From Linum tenue (lineage: Eukaryota; Streptophyta; Magnoliopsida; Malpighiales; Linaceae), in the NCBI GenBank assembly GCA_946122785.1, contig CAMGYJ010000009.1, forward strand, positions 4,246,937-4,310,936: a stretch of DNA of 64,000 nucleotides, in the 5' to 3' direction. Below the pieces are notes generated by a model. The model searched no databases. It saw only the letters and a list, made by a program, of their open reading frames with translations, and was not told the origin of the DNA. The position numbers and the translations under genes are program-made. This document shows positions 29,834 through 40,144 of the stretch, in pieces (the first letter of the stretch is position 1; each line of letters begins with the position of its first letter).

Positions 29834-30329
29834 GGTTATAGGCATAATATGCTCCTCTACTATGACGTTTTATCAAACAGGCCCCTCTACTATTTTTTAC
29901 ATCAAACATGCCCCTGTACTTTGGAAAACTTATCAAACATGCCCTTTTGTCAAAATTTCCATCCAAAAACCGTTAAACAAGACCGAACTTTGGTTTGGGA
30001 GACCCAAATATCTAAAATATCCCTAATAATTTCACTTTAGAGTTTTTTTTTGTTCTTTTGTATAGCCAAATAATTCTAATAATTTCACTTTGACGAGACC
30101 TAGAGAAATAAAACAATGGCCAAAACTGACATTTCCCCTCCCATTTATCGATGTCAGGTCGTCTAAATCTCGGTTCAACCATGATTGACGATTTTTTAAA
30201 AGGAAATTTCAACTGAAGGGCATGTTTGATAGTTTTTCCAAATTACAGGGACATGTTTGATGTAAAAATAATAGAGATGCATGTTTGATAAAACGTTATA
30301 GTAGAGAGGGGCATATTATACCTATAACC
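29834..30329. mobile_element. Long-inverted-repeat MITE, probably Mutator-type
   Basis: The left end ggttataggcataatatg is mirrored at the right end (catattatacctataacc). Inverted similarity extends over roughly 110 bp, including atcaaacatgcccctgtact versus its reverse. Both flanks are runs of T, so the target duplication cannot be measured. No coding sequence. Confidence 0.82.
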
Positions 30330-31720
30330 TTTTTTTTTTTCTTTTCAAAATGGAGTTGTCTTACCTAGTGGTACAACACGTCCACTCACAGTTGGCCGGT
30401 ACTTGTTAATTTGACTATCGCTGTGCAAGATATCATTTATCATGAAATTCAAAAACGGAGTTAACTGAATCGAGATAGTACTACTGGCAAATAACAATAT
30501 AACATGAGCAACTGGGGTGGGGTAAAAGTAAAACATAAGTATTTGGGAAAGTGCTGGTATAATTGGATGGGCTAAGAAGTGACCAGTTATTATTAGTGTT
30601 ACTTCACATCCAAAGTTCTATGCTATATATCTATTCTAACTCATATCCCTCTTTTCAGACTTTCTATTTCTGTTTATTTGATCTGATCTTTTTTCACAGT
30701 TGAATGAGTCCAAATTCAATTGAACAGAGGAAACACACAAACACAAGTACCTTTTGTTCTTCTTCTTTAAAGACACAACGACAGAAGTACTTTGCTCGCA
30801 TGATTGATTCATTGTCATGCATGTTTCATATATAATTGAATGATGCCAACCCTTCCTTCTCGCTGTTGGGAATATTTTGCCCTAGATTCCACTTTTGCCA
30901 CTCTCACACTAGGCCTAATTTATAGTCCTTGTTCGGATAAATAACGTTTCCATACGCCAATTTTTTTTTATAAAGTATGTATCTGTACTGTGTCGTTATT
31001 TGTCTATAAGACTTCTTTATTAGAATTGTGATGTACGTTGATTTCTCGTGTGACCAACCTTACGCGTAGTATTTTTATTTTCTTGCACGTCATCGAGAAG
31101 CGTAAAGATGAGATCGATGAGATCGAATGGATGGATACCGAATGAAAATTGGACCATACATGACATGTCTAGATCTGTTTACTAATCAATCATGATGGGA
31201 GCATATTGGTCGGATTCTTCTGTGTGAACAAAGAGATGGTGGGACAATTGGTACCTCGATTAGTAGTCAACCTCTAATCCACGTTGACTTATTGATGGGG
31301 TGGTTGAATTGGGAACAAAACAAACCATTGTCCAATCAACGTGGAGAACAATTTTTTATTTCTCTACTTTAAATTAAGGTCTTGTGGGCAGCTAGTGGCA
31401 CTATAGATATTGAGTTAGGTCTGACCATACGTAGCTCTTGATTGAGTAAGCTTTTGCCTTACTCACAATCCATCTCTGGGCTGGGTCCATATCTTTTGGG
31501 CTTCGGCCCACCCTTTTAAAATGTTAAGGTTTTACACATGACCCAATGGGTCGAGCCCAACAGAACTGAATAACTAAAACCACACTCATGAGCCATGACT
31601 CATTACCGTGGTTAACTACTTAACTTGTTAGACGATGGAGCTGCTTTTTGCAGTTCGAGTGTTCCTGTCATCCTGTGAGTTGCCCATGCCATTGTTCAAT
31701 TGTTGCACAAGGGATTGCTT
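30330..31720. other. Intergenic DNA, no gene recognised
   Basis: No supported feature. Confidence 0.5.
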
Positions 31721-33000
31721 CGGTTAGGGCTGGGAAACGGTGCGATCTGGCTATACATACATTTTATGGTCCAAATCGAGAGGCCGGAGTATAGATCAGA
31801 GACTAGATCATGTACCATACGATCCAGACCAAATCACGTCAATGCGGCCTAGTTCGGTACGGTCTGGTCCAGATAGACTGATAGACCACAATGAATGAAA
31901 AATGAACAATTCCTTTAGTCAATCACACAAAAAATTGAATCAATAATCAATTTTTTTTTTTTTTTTTGCATTAAAACATAAACTCCAACATGCATGAAGA
32001 ATTTTGACACTCTTAATCTCAGTAAACAACAAAAATACAAAGTCAAAGCATCCCAACTTGCACCATAACATCATAAACATTAACATAATGTCATATGGAG
32101 ACACGATCGTCTTTACTCTCTTGTGAAATGCGATTGTGAATGAAAGAGGGGACGTGTTTCTCAAAATTAGGGTTGAGACTTGGGTCTCGTTGGTGGAATC
32201 CGGAGAGTGATCGAGTGGGTTGCTAACACGTATTGGGAAGTCGACTGGGTCCACGATTTGGTCTGGTAAACCGCGATCTAGATCAGACCGGACTAAGAGA
32301 TCAAAACATCATATAATACAGATCATGGACCATACCAGACCAGACCATTCTTAACGATCTCTGGTTTGTTCATGATTTTTCAAACGGTCTGATCTATTTT
32401 CCGTCATGGAGAACGAATGGCTTGGTAAATGCTCCTCCAACGGCCTTGGCAATCTATTAACACCTTGGAGTCTAGGTGGTGTCGGGTCGATGGCCTTGGC
32501 ACAAAGTTTGGGTGTTGAGTTGGTGATGAATTGAACCTGGCTTAAGGGTCTTTCTCGCCATCTGACTTGTTGGATGGGGTTGAAGACTTGTTGGTCGGGT
32601 CATACCTCAAATCCTTGATCATCCTGCTTCCATGAAGGAGTACTCTACGCATAGATGTAGACTTGGCAAGCCTCAGCACTTTGCTTTTGATGCAAGGCTC
32701 ATCTTGTCACCCTACCATTTGAGCCTCCCTGGTAGCCTCGACGACCTTGGCAAAGAAGCCATCCAGCTTGGTCCATGTGAGAGCCTCACTACCATCAATG
32801 CTTCATGCTTATTCTCTTCGCCACTCATCATATTTCCAACTAGCTCGATGAAACTGCCTTGCCAGCTAAGACTTGTTACTTGGAAGTTGGATCTACCCAC
32901 CTAGCTTAGTGAGACAAACCAACTTGAGTTTATGGGATGAGGATTAGCCTTTTATGTCTCCATAGCCTTTATAGGATCTCATAGGAGTCTCACCGTCAAG
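31721..33000. other. Intergenic DNA with hAT-like motif clusters
   Basis: Clusters such as ggtctggtccagatagac (about 31865) and accataccagaccagacc (about 32330) are inverted relative to each other, and tagggctgggaaacgg lies at about 31725. They suggest an old hAT-like element near 31725-32360, but no matching ends or 8-bp duplication could be fixed. The open frame at 32632-32904 is not recognised. Confidence 0.4.
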
Positions 33001-33388
33001 TAGGGCTAGCTATTTGATCCGGGCTATTTGGTTTTACTCGAAACCGGACCGTATAACCCGGACCGGAATAGGAATCGGATAGCAAACAATCCAATCCAAT
33101 TTTCGGGTTTAGATTTGAGTTAAAAAACCGTTTGGGACCGGATCGAAAACCGGATAAAGACCGGATAAGAGAGCCCAACAGCCAAAAGTTAACCAACTCC
33201 TCACCCTTTGAGTCCTCATGCAACTCAAATCCCCACAAGTTCAATATAAAATCAACACCGAATTGGGACCGGATCAAGATCAGACTGTATCCAATCCAAT
33301 CTTTGATCCTTATATTCCCAAAAAGACCGGTCTAGAACCGGATCAATTTAGGTCAATTTAACTGGACCGAACCCTATAGCCACCCCTA
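33001..33388. mobile_element. hAT-type MITE inserted in a degenerate unit of the 103-bp repeat
   Basis: The 388-bp element begins tagggctagctatttgatcc and ends with ccctatagccacccct followed by a; the ends pair imperfectly as inverted repeats. Flanking words ccgtcaag (32993-33000) and ctgtcaag (33389-33396) match at 7 of 8 bases. Removing the element and one copy of the flank restores accgtcaaggctcca, the same word found in the tandem units that follow at 33461-33893. The interior has many accgga motifs typical of hAT ends. Confidence 0.85.
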
Positions 33389-33460
33389 CTGTCAAGGCTC
33401 CATACTTAAGCATTAACGCTTGTTACATCTCCACCTTGCCCAGGGATCCACCACCATGCC

Positions 33461-33893
33461 TAAGTACCTTACCGCCAAGGCTCCACACTCGGCCATGGTT
33501 GGCTAAAACATCATGCCTCACAAACTTCCACGACCAATGTTCCTTAGTTCGGGAGAGTGAGACTAAGTACCTTACCATCAAGGCTCTACACTCGGCCATG
33601 GTTGGCTAAAACACCATGCCTCACAAACCTCCACGACCAATGTTCCTTAGTTCGGGAGAGTGAGACTAAGTACCTTACCGTCAAGGCTCCACACTCGGCC
33701 ATGGTTGGCTAAAACACCATGCCTCACAAACCTCCACCATGCCTTACAAACCTCCACGACCAATGTTCCTTAGTTCGGGAGACTGAGACTAAATACCTTA
33801 CCGTCAAGGCTCTACACTCGGCCATGGTTGGCTAAAACACCATGCCTCACAAACTTCCACGACCAATGTTCCTTAGTTCGGAAGAGTGAGACT
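33461..33893 (+). repeat. Tandem repeat, 103-bp unit, four copies plus degenerate edges
   Basis: Units begin with taagtacctta (33461, 33564, 33667) or taaataccтta-like sequence (33790). Each contains aaggctccacactcggcc, atggttggctaaaacacc and gaccaatgttccttagttcg. Spacings are 103, 103 and 123 bp; the longer unit contains an extra 20-bp internal duplication of ccaccatgcc-type sequence. Degenerate pieces extend to about 33955 and leftward past the hAT MITE. Confidence 0.93.
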
Positions 33894-33954
33894 CCACCCC
33901 CACTGAACCTATACCTTCCACGACCAATGTTCCCACTTACCCACACTCGGCATA

Positions 33955-34339
33955 CCGAAAACCGATAAAGTCGGTAACTGGTTTACCGGTTACCGACCAA
34001 TACCACTTCTAACTAAATCATCGTTGGAAGATTGTATCAAGCACTCACGTTTTGAAAATTTTCCTTGCAAATATCGACCGACCATATCGAATGTAGACCC
34101 ACAAACTTGCTCCAACCTAACAATTTTCACAACTACCTTCTTCCGTGATGGCGAAACGTTTGTCCACATAACATAACAGCACAAAACCCCTAGTCCACAA
34201 CGTTCCCGCTTTCTCGATTTCAGCCACAAATAGGTGATGTCCATTTCCACCTTAATCAAATCGGCAATTCGGCATACCCAGAAAGAAAGAAAGAAACTGT
34301 GCCAAGCGGCGAGCTCTCACTTGCTCTCCAACTCCAACC
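33955..34339. other. hAT-end-like relic and promoter region of the fibrillin gene
   Basis: About 33955-34010 contains accgataaagtcggtaac and ggtttaccggttaccgac words, resembling a hAT end, but no partner end was found. The remainder lies directly upstream of the fibrillin start codon and presumably holds its promoter and leader. The short minus-strand open frame here is not recognised. Confidence 0.4.
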
Positions 34340-36471
34340 ATGGCGCTTCTCTCAACTGCACACTCATCTCTCTTCTTCTCCTCCTCCTCCAAAACCCCTA
34401 ATTCCGCTACCGCAATTCACCATCCCAAAACCCATATCCCCGCCTCGTTTCTCTCCCTCCCCAAAACCCTCAAACAGTCATTAACATCTCATCCGCTTCA
34501 ATTCACTTCCCGATTCTCGTCCCTTCTCCGGCGCTCCTCAGCTGCCAGCGAAGAATCGGAATCGGACGGGGTTACCGACGAATGGGGCGAGAAGCCGGAG
34601 CCGAAGTCAGAGTCCCCCAAGGCTGCCGCCGTGGATCCTCCGGTGAATGAGGATGAGTGGGAGGAGGGGTACTCCGCCGCCGCAGTGGGTAACGGGAACA
34701 CTGCTCCGACGAAAGTGGACGACGCTACCGAGGCGCTGAAGAGGAGTCTGGCGGATACAGTTTACGGTACGGATTTGGGGTTCCGGGCGGGTTCGGAGGT
34801 CCGGGCTGAGGTGTCTGAGTTGGTGAGCCAGCTGGAGGCCGTGAATCCCACTCCGGCGCCTGTTGACGCGGCTCCGTTGCTCGATGGCAACTGGGTTTTG
34901 TTGTAAGTCTCCGACTTCCAGTTGATTGCTATTCAGATTTTCTTAATGGGTGGTTTTGCATCCGAGTATACTTAACTGAACTGTCAACCCATTAATCTCT
35001 GGTAGCTCTGTTTAAGCTCGAATGTCAATATTTGTTCTCGTGAAGTTGGATTTGATAGAATTGCGCCATTGGTCTCCCCAATTCACGCCAAATGAGCCCT
35101 TAGAAGTCCGGTTCGCGTCGTGATCGATTCAAATGCTTTGATGCCTTTACTATGCTGGATTGCTGGTTGTACCGTTCTTGATGTTTTCAACTACCTAAAT
35201 TCAAGGCGATTAAGGCTATGCATTATGCATAGAATATGTGTATCCTTTCATGGCTTTGGCTTCAGCATCCTCATCTGTTTACACCTCTGTGATTGAAGCA
35301 TAATCTGTAACTCCCATCTTACAAATTGCATTCAACAACATAAGCTTTTGACCTATACTTTAATGCTGTTTGGATGTATGTTGCAGCAATAAACTGATAG
35401 CGGTTTTATGTCACTGTGATTATATCATGCTGTTTGGATGTGTGTTGAACAGTCTATTCACATAAACTTCATCCGAAGCTCACGAGACCAGACAATAATA
35501 CGCTTTAGTTATTGTTATATAGCAAGAGTCGTCTGAATGTCCTGTTAGTCTCTTGGTACTATTACTATTGCGATTTATGGGATTCATTTGGACAAATCTA
35601 CATCTTGAACTGTGTTTGCCCTTTACTATGTATTTGGCTGATTGGTTATTCGTTTCCTCTCCATTTTTTAATGCAGATATACTTCGACTTCCGAGCTCTT
35701 GCCCCTTCTGGCAGCTGGTTCAACACCCTTGCTAAAGGTGAAAAGGATAGCTCAGTTGATCAATACCAGCAATAACACCATTGTGAACTCGACCACTTTG
35801 TCGAGCCCTTTTGCTGATTTTTCATTCAGCGCAACTGCAAACTTCGAAGTCCGAAGCCCTTCAAGAATACAGGTAAAGTAACACTTTGTTCCTTTGAATC
35901 CTTGTGGACGATAATATGAAGGGGTGTGTGCATTGGTCAGTTGGGTTAATTACGTCTGGTTTCAAGTGGGTTAAGCTGGGTAGCACGAATAGGTCAGGTC
36001 TCGGTTAGTTTTGTTCACCCACCTGTCACTTGCTCATGGTATTATCATCAATTGAGAAGATAATACAAGAGCAGTTGAATCTCTTGGACTGATTGTACCG
36101 TTAATATTTTGCTGCAATGTCTTTCAAACATGATCATTCATTTCCACTATCCTTCACAGGTTGAATTCAAGGAAGGAACTCTGCAGCCTCCGGATGTAAA
36201 GACCAGCATTGATCTCCCAGACGAAATCGATCTATTTGGGCAGAAGATCAGCTTGTCCCCGGCTCTTCAGTCTCTGGGTCCTCTGCAGGACTCCGTGGCT
36301 ACCATCTCGAGGGCCATTTCCGGCCAGTCCCCACTCAAGGTCCCCATTCCAGGCAGCCGAACCAGGTCGTGGCTCCTGACCACCTACCTCGACGAGGATC
36401 TCCGGATTTCAAGAGGCGACGGCGGTCTTTTCATACTTGCCAAGGAAGGAAGCCCTCTTTTGAATCTGTAA
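34340..36471 (+). CDS. PAP3: Plastid-lipid-associated protein 3 (fibrillin, FBN2 type), chloroplastic
   Basis: Structural lipid-binding protein of plastoglobules and thylakoids; fibrillins of this group are linked to plastid lipid storage and stress responses. Three exons (34340-34902, 35677-35872, 36160-36471) give 1071 nt, or 356 residues. Residues 1 to about 65 are rich in Ser/Thr/Pro, a chloroplast transit peptide. Next comes an acidic segment with VTDEWGEKP, which is characteristic of PAP3/FBN2, and then the PAP/fibrillin domain: YGTDLGFRAGSEVRAEV, GNWVLLYTSTSELLPLLAAG, STTLSSPFADFSFSATA and the ending TTYLDEDLRISRGDGGLF. The splice sites are consensus GT-AG. The upstream ATG context is aaccATGG. 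A CML18-like gene starts 415 bp downstream on the same strand. Confidence 0.95.
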
Positions 36472-36530
36472 CCAGCCAGATAAGTATATACTCACTCGAT
36501 TATGTACCTGATGAAGTAGATCTATGCGGC

Positions 36531-36535
36531 TAGTC

Positions 36536-36565
<30 letters not shown>
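36531..36565 (+). repeat. (GTT)n microsatellite in the fibrillin 3' region
   Basis: About ten uninterrupted gtt triplets, roughly 60-95 bp after the fibrillin stop codon, probably inside its 3' UTR. Confidence 0.9.
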
Positions 36566-36566
<1 letters not shown>

Positions 36567-36885
36567 TCTCCTCGGTTTATCTCCATTGTAGTAACTTTGA
36601 CAGTGAGGATTTAAGAACATGACGCCGGTTTGTCAAGTCAGACTTCGGTTAGAAAAGGGAAATTCTAGCCGGCAAATAAAGCCGAGTCGTCGTGGCGCCC
36701 ATCACGGCGAACATCACATTCATTCGGTTAGAAAAGGGGAAAATAAATACAATTATCTCATTCTCTCTTCTAGACTCATTGACTCCTTCCTTCTCAGCTC
36801 TTTGATCATTTCCTCCTCCAGCCAGCCTGTTCTCCCAAAATTTCCCCTCTCCCTTGAACTCGTCGTCGCCGCCGGACGAACCGAA

Positions 36886-37377
36886 ATGATGACGACCCAC
36901 CGGCCGAAGCTGGACGAGGCCCAGATCGCCGACCTCCGGGGGATATTCCGGTCCTTCGACCGCAACAAGGACGGCAGCCTGACGCAGATCGAGCTCGCCT
37001 CCCTGATCCGATCGATCGGCCTGAATCCGAGCTCCGACGAGGTCAGGGCGCTGATCCAGAGGGCCGACACGAACAACAACGGCCTGGTCGAGTTCACTGA
37101 GTTCCTGGCGATGCTGGCGCCGACGGAGGAGGAGGAGGAGCCGGCGTACGGGGAGCAGCAGCTGAGGAAGCTGTTCAGGATGTTCGATCGGGACGGGAAC
37201 GGGTACATAACTGCGGCGGAGCTGGCGCACTCGATGGCGAGGCTGGGCCACGAGCTGACGGCGGAGGAGGTCGCCGGGATGATCCGGGAGGCGGATACCG
37301 ACGGCGATGGGCGGATTAGCTTCCCGGAATTTTCACGCGCAATTTCTTCCGCTGCGTTCCTGAACTCCTGGGCTTAG
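36886..37377 (+). CDS. CML18: Calmodulin-like calcium-binding protein, CML18 type
   Basis: Calcium sensor of 163 residues encoded by a single exon. Four EF-hand loops are complete: 25-36 ([12 protein letters not shown]), 61-72 ([12 protein letters not shown]), 101-112 ([12 protein letters not shown]) and 137-148 ([12 protein letters not shown]). Each has acidic residues at the calcium positions, Gly at position 6 and Glu at 12. The tail [12 protein letters not shown] and the phrase [20 protein letters not shown] closely resemble Arabidopsis CML18 rather than CML15/16. The linker between the lobes is a run of five Glu. The coding sequence is markedly GC-rich compared with its neighbours, as is common for intronless CML genes. 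The start codon chosen is the first of two adjacent ATGs; an upstream in-frame extension lacks family resemblance. Confidence 0.93.
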   Translation: MMTTHRPKLDEAQIADLRGIFRSFDRNKDGSLTQIELASLIRSIGLNPSSDEVRALIQRADTNNNGLVEFTEFLAMLAPTEEEEEPAYGEQQLRKLFRMFDRDGNGYITAAELAHSMARLGHELTAEEVAGMIREADTDGDGRISFPEFSRAISSAAFLNSWA

Positions 37378-38226
37378 ATTGAAGCTAAGAGGTCGAGCGA
37401 AACGGTGCCGTATTTTGTCAGTTATTACACGATGATTGTCCATGTTGAAGTTTAGATTAGATTTTTCTCGTGGGTTTGTTCTCAAGTTTGTGGAAGACAT
37501 GATTACTTGTTACAAGAACTCTCAAAATTTGCTCAATCTCAAATTGCTTGCTTAGCCATAGGATGGTTTATGGATAGACTAGCTAACCCCTCTAAAAGGT
37601 TGGAAAAATGACACTATCTATTAATTATAATTAATTTTTTGTGTTGTATTTAATAATCTTTTTAAACAAAAAAACTCATATTAATTACATTCATTTTTTT
37701 AACTATCATTGCACTAATACAAGTACAATTACAATGAAAAAATTAATTAATACAGGTTTTTAATTTTCAGAGACTAATAAATGCAACACAAATTTATTAC
37801 TTTATAATTAATAGGAGTGTCATTTTTTCAACCTATGTAAGGGTAATCATGCTATCTCACCCCACGATTCTACATATTACAAATATACTAATTTCCTTTT
37901 GTATGTATACTATGTAAATATCTTTTGGATACAAATATTTAGAACAACAGTTGTAACATAAGATGTGCCGTGTATCTACGAGTTGTATATTCAAAATCAG
38001 CATTCAATCGAAGAGAGTCGGGTTCCATAAAAAAAAATCATCATCCAATCTTAAACATTAATTTTAGCAACAAATACGAATGGATTCTGACGGGTCAATC
38101 AAGTTACAGTCCCATATATATTTACCAAGACTCTGGAGTCCCTTCTTGCCCCAACAAACAATTCCCTTTGCTTTTCACTTGTTGCACTAGCTAATCAAAT
38201 TCTCTTCAAACACCAGAATAAACTAT
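37378..38226. other. Intergenic DNA between CML18 and the Pack-MULE
   Basis: The first 150 bp are likely CML18 3' UTR. From about 37600 to 37830 the words gacactatctattaattataa and ttataattaataggagtgtc mirror each other with ttttgtgttgtattta-type inner arms, suggesting a small AT-rich MITE, but flanking duplications are unclear. Confidence 0.45.
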
Positions 38227-38621
38227 GGTGAAATTTGGGTTAATTGCAAGGATGGTCACTGGGTTTACTAAAACCGTTTATGTTTGGTCACTGCAAATAT
38301 TTAATTTCATTCATGGTCACTAAGATTAGTTCAATAGTTCAAGTTTGGTCACTCTCCGTTAGTCTCTGTTAGTTTTTGCTTATGTGGCAGTCAACTATTA
38401 TAGTTGACCGTTAAATGAGTGACGTGGCCATTAAAAAATTAATAAAATAATAAAATTTAAATATTTACAATTTACACTTCATTTTACAACTATTAAAAAA
38501 TAAAAATAAAACTTACCGCCGCCGCCGCTGCGCTCATGACCAAATCCCTCGCCCACAGCGTTGTTGACATTCAATTGAGTAGTGACAGATTTGTTGACAT
38601 TTAATTGTGACAAATCCTCCG

Positions 38622-38906
38622 ATGAATAGAGAGCAGCGAACCGCAATTTCTCCCGAGTTGTTGTTGTCCACGGAGGAGAAGAAGGGGGAACAGACGACTG
38701 CTACCGACACACAAAAGTCCCCCGCTTTACTGGCGAACGTCATCGCCAACATTTTGTTCAAACTCCCGGCGAGTTCTCTGTTCCGATTCAGGCTCTTGTC
38801 CCGTAAGTACCTCAATCTAATCCAATCCCCTGATTTTATCGCCGCCCACGCCCGCGATTCTTACCTTAATCGCGCCGGTCTCCTCCTCCTCGCCGACGGG
38901 AACTGA
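38622..38906 (+). pseudogene. Captured F-box gene fragment inside the Pack-MULE
   Basis: An open frame of 94 codons contains ANVIANILFKLPASSLFRFR and LLSRKYLNLIQSPDFIAAH, the typical F-box helices that bind SKP1. It ends by running into the H2A fragment, and the C-terminal substrate-binding part of a normal F-box protein (usually 300-400 residues) is missing. The leading LP-DD dipeptides of a canonical F-box are altered to AN-IA. Upstream the fragment is joined to the transposon arm. I treat it as a transduplicated fragment; whether it is transcribed is unknown. Confidence 0.85.
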
Positions 38907-39001
38907 AGACCGGCTTTGACCGACCTGGAGACGGGCTTCTTCTTAGGGCCACCGCCCTTCCTGCCACCGACTCCCTTCTTCACCTTAGTTGCGGCATCCA
39001 T
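38898..39001 (-). pseudogene. Captured histone H2A N-terminus inside the Pack-MULE
   Basis: On the minus strand, an ATG at 39001 opens [19 protein letters not shown], then [15 protein letters not shown], the N-terminal tail and start of the histone fold of a plant H2A. The family then continues PVGRIGR, but here the sequence breaks at GLQF-P with a missing base, where the F-box piece begins. About 130 bp of H2A leader and promoter-proximal DNA (39002-39135) was captured too. Only about 34 of some 140 H2A codons are present. Confidence 0.92.
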
Positions 39002-39426
39002 TTCGAGAGAATAAGATTGACTGCGACTGAAACTGACCGGCGATTAAATTTGGAGTGCGAGAGATAGGAAGGCTGAGAGACGGTGAATGATGCGGTGGTT
39101 TCACGGCGCGAACGGCAACTATTGTTCACATTGTTGTAAGTTTTATTTTTATACTTTTTAATAGTTGTAAAATGAGGTGTAAATTGTAAATATTTAAATT
39201 TTATTATTTTATTATTTTTTAATGGCCACGTCACTCATTTAACGGTCAACTATAATAGTTGACTGCCACATCAGCAAAAACTAACGGAGACTAACGGAGA
39301 GTGACCAAATTTGAACTATTGAACTAATCTTAGTGACCATGAATGGAATTAAATATTTGCAGTGACCAAACATGAACGGTTTTAGTAAACCCAGTGACCA
39401 TCCTTGCAATTAACCCGGTGAAATTT

Positions 39427-39781
39427 TGTCTGTCGAAAATCTTTTCAATTCTTCTAAACAAATTAATTTCTTTTGGTTGTGAATAATAAATTCATATACA
39501 CTTCTAAGCGGTCCGATTGGACGAATGGATATGATAGCAAACAACGACGATATTTTTTTTTTATAAGACATCGATTTAATTTTATTGTTAGGCGCTACTT
39601 AAAAATTTTGAACCTATTACCTCATAGTTGAAAACCAACGTTAGAACTCCTTGACCAAAAAAAAAACCAACGTTAGAACCCGCCAATAGAATACACTTTC
39701 CAGAGCGACGTGTAAGGAAGTAACCAAAAAAATTCTCCTAGCAGCTCTACATCAGTGACAAAAGAAATTAGGTAAGTTGAA
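39427..39781. other. Intergenic DNA downstream of DPM2
   Basis: AT-rich, with a short near-repeat of accaacgttagaac around 39643-39678. A possible worn SINE B-box-like word (ttttgaacctatt, about 39607) has no A box. No gene. Confidence 0.45.
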
Positions 39782-40128
39782 TCATGCCTTCTTGTTCTTC
39801 TTCCTGGATTTAAGCATCACAGAGCCAACGAACAGAGACAGTAAGGAGAGAAGGGCTACACCAGCGAATACCGGTATGATAATGGCATACTCCAGAGGCA
39901 GGAAATATTGGTGAACGAAGTGATCGCTGTCTACAAATGGCTGGAAAAAGAACAAGATATCAGCTGGTAAAAAAGTAGAAACCGGTATTATCAAAAGATC
40001 TGATATAGTGCAAGTGATTAGAACATATGATCTTTTACCACGATGATAACCCAGAAGGTAAAATATGTAAAGATAGATAAGCTGATGAGAGTCAACAGAA
40101 GCCCAACTGCTCTATCTGCTAATTCCAT
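39782..40128 (-). CDS. DPM2: Dolichol-phosphate mannosyltransferase subunit 2 (DPM2)
   Basis: Small ER membrane subunit that stabilises the catalytic DPM1 subunit; the complex makes dolichol-phosphate-mannose for N-glycans, GPI anchors and mannosylation. Two coding exons (40128-40039 and 39940-39782) give 82 residues, the usual DPM2 size. The protein begins MELADRAVGLLLTLISLSIF, with a first hydrophobic segment at about 7-30. The family loop PFVDSDHFVHQYFLP follows, then a second membrane helix at about 44-66, and it ends with the basic tail KSRKKNKKA, typical of ER proteins. A 5' UTR exon probably lies near 41411-41540: a donor GAG/GTAGCG and an acceptor at 40145-40146 fit a leader intron of about 1.26 kb. 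Confidence 0.95.
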
Positions 40129-40144
40129 CTCAGTTGCTCCCTGA

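Larger units (their letters stand above)
38237..39416. mobile_element. Pack-MULE carrying F-box and histone H2A gene fragments
   Basis: The 1180-bp Mutator-type element has terminal inverted repeats of about 280 bp (38237-38516 and 39136-39416), nearly identical over their length and beginning gggttaattgcaaggatggt. A perfect 10-bp target duplication, ggtgaaattt, lies at 38227-38236 and 39417-39426. Instead of a transposase, the 620-bp centre holds GC-rich host-gene pieces: an F-box gene start on the plus strand and a histone H2A start with its upstream region on the minus strand. Near-identical arms and open captured frames point to a recent insertion. Confidence 0.95.

Noticed and set aside
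31721..32370. Possible hAT element with ggtctggtcc motifs
   Set aside because: Inverted motif clusters exist, but no matching terminal repeats or 8-bp duplication could be located.
34299..34484. Second open frame overlapping the fibrillin start
   Set aside because: Out of frame with the recognisable transit peptide and PAP domain; a shadow frame.
36649..37251. Long minus-strand frames of 200 and 151 codons opposite CML18
   Set aside because: They are mirror frames of the GC-rich EF-hand gene and show no family resemblance.
38534..38815. Minus-strand 93-codon frame in the Pack-MULE
   Set aside because: It is antisense to the F-box fragment and its codons mirror the F-box coding strand.
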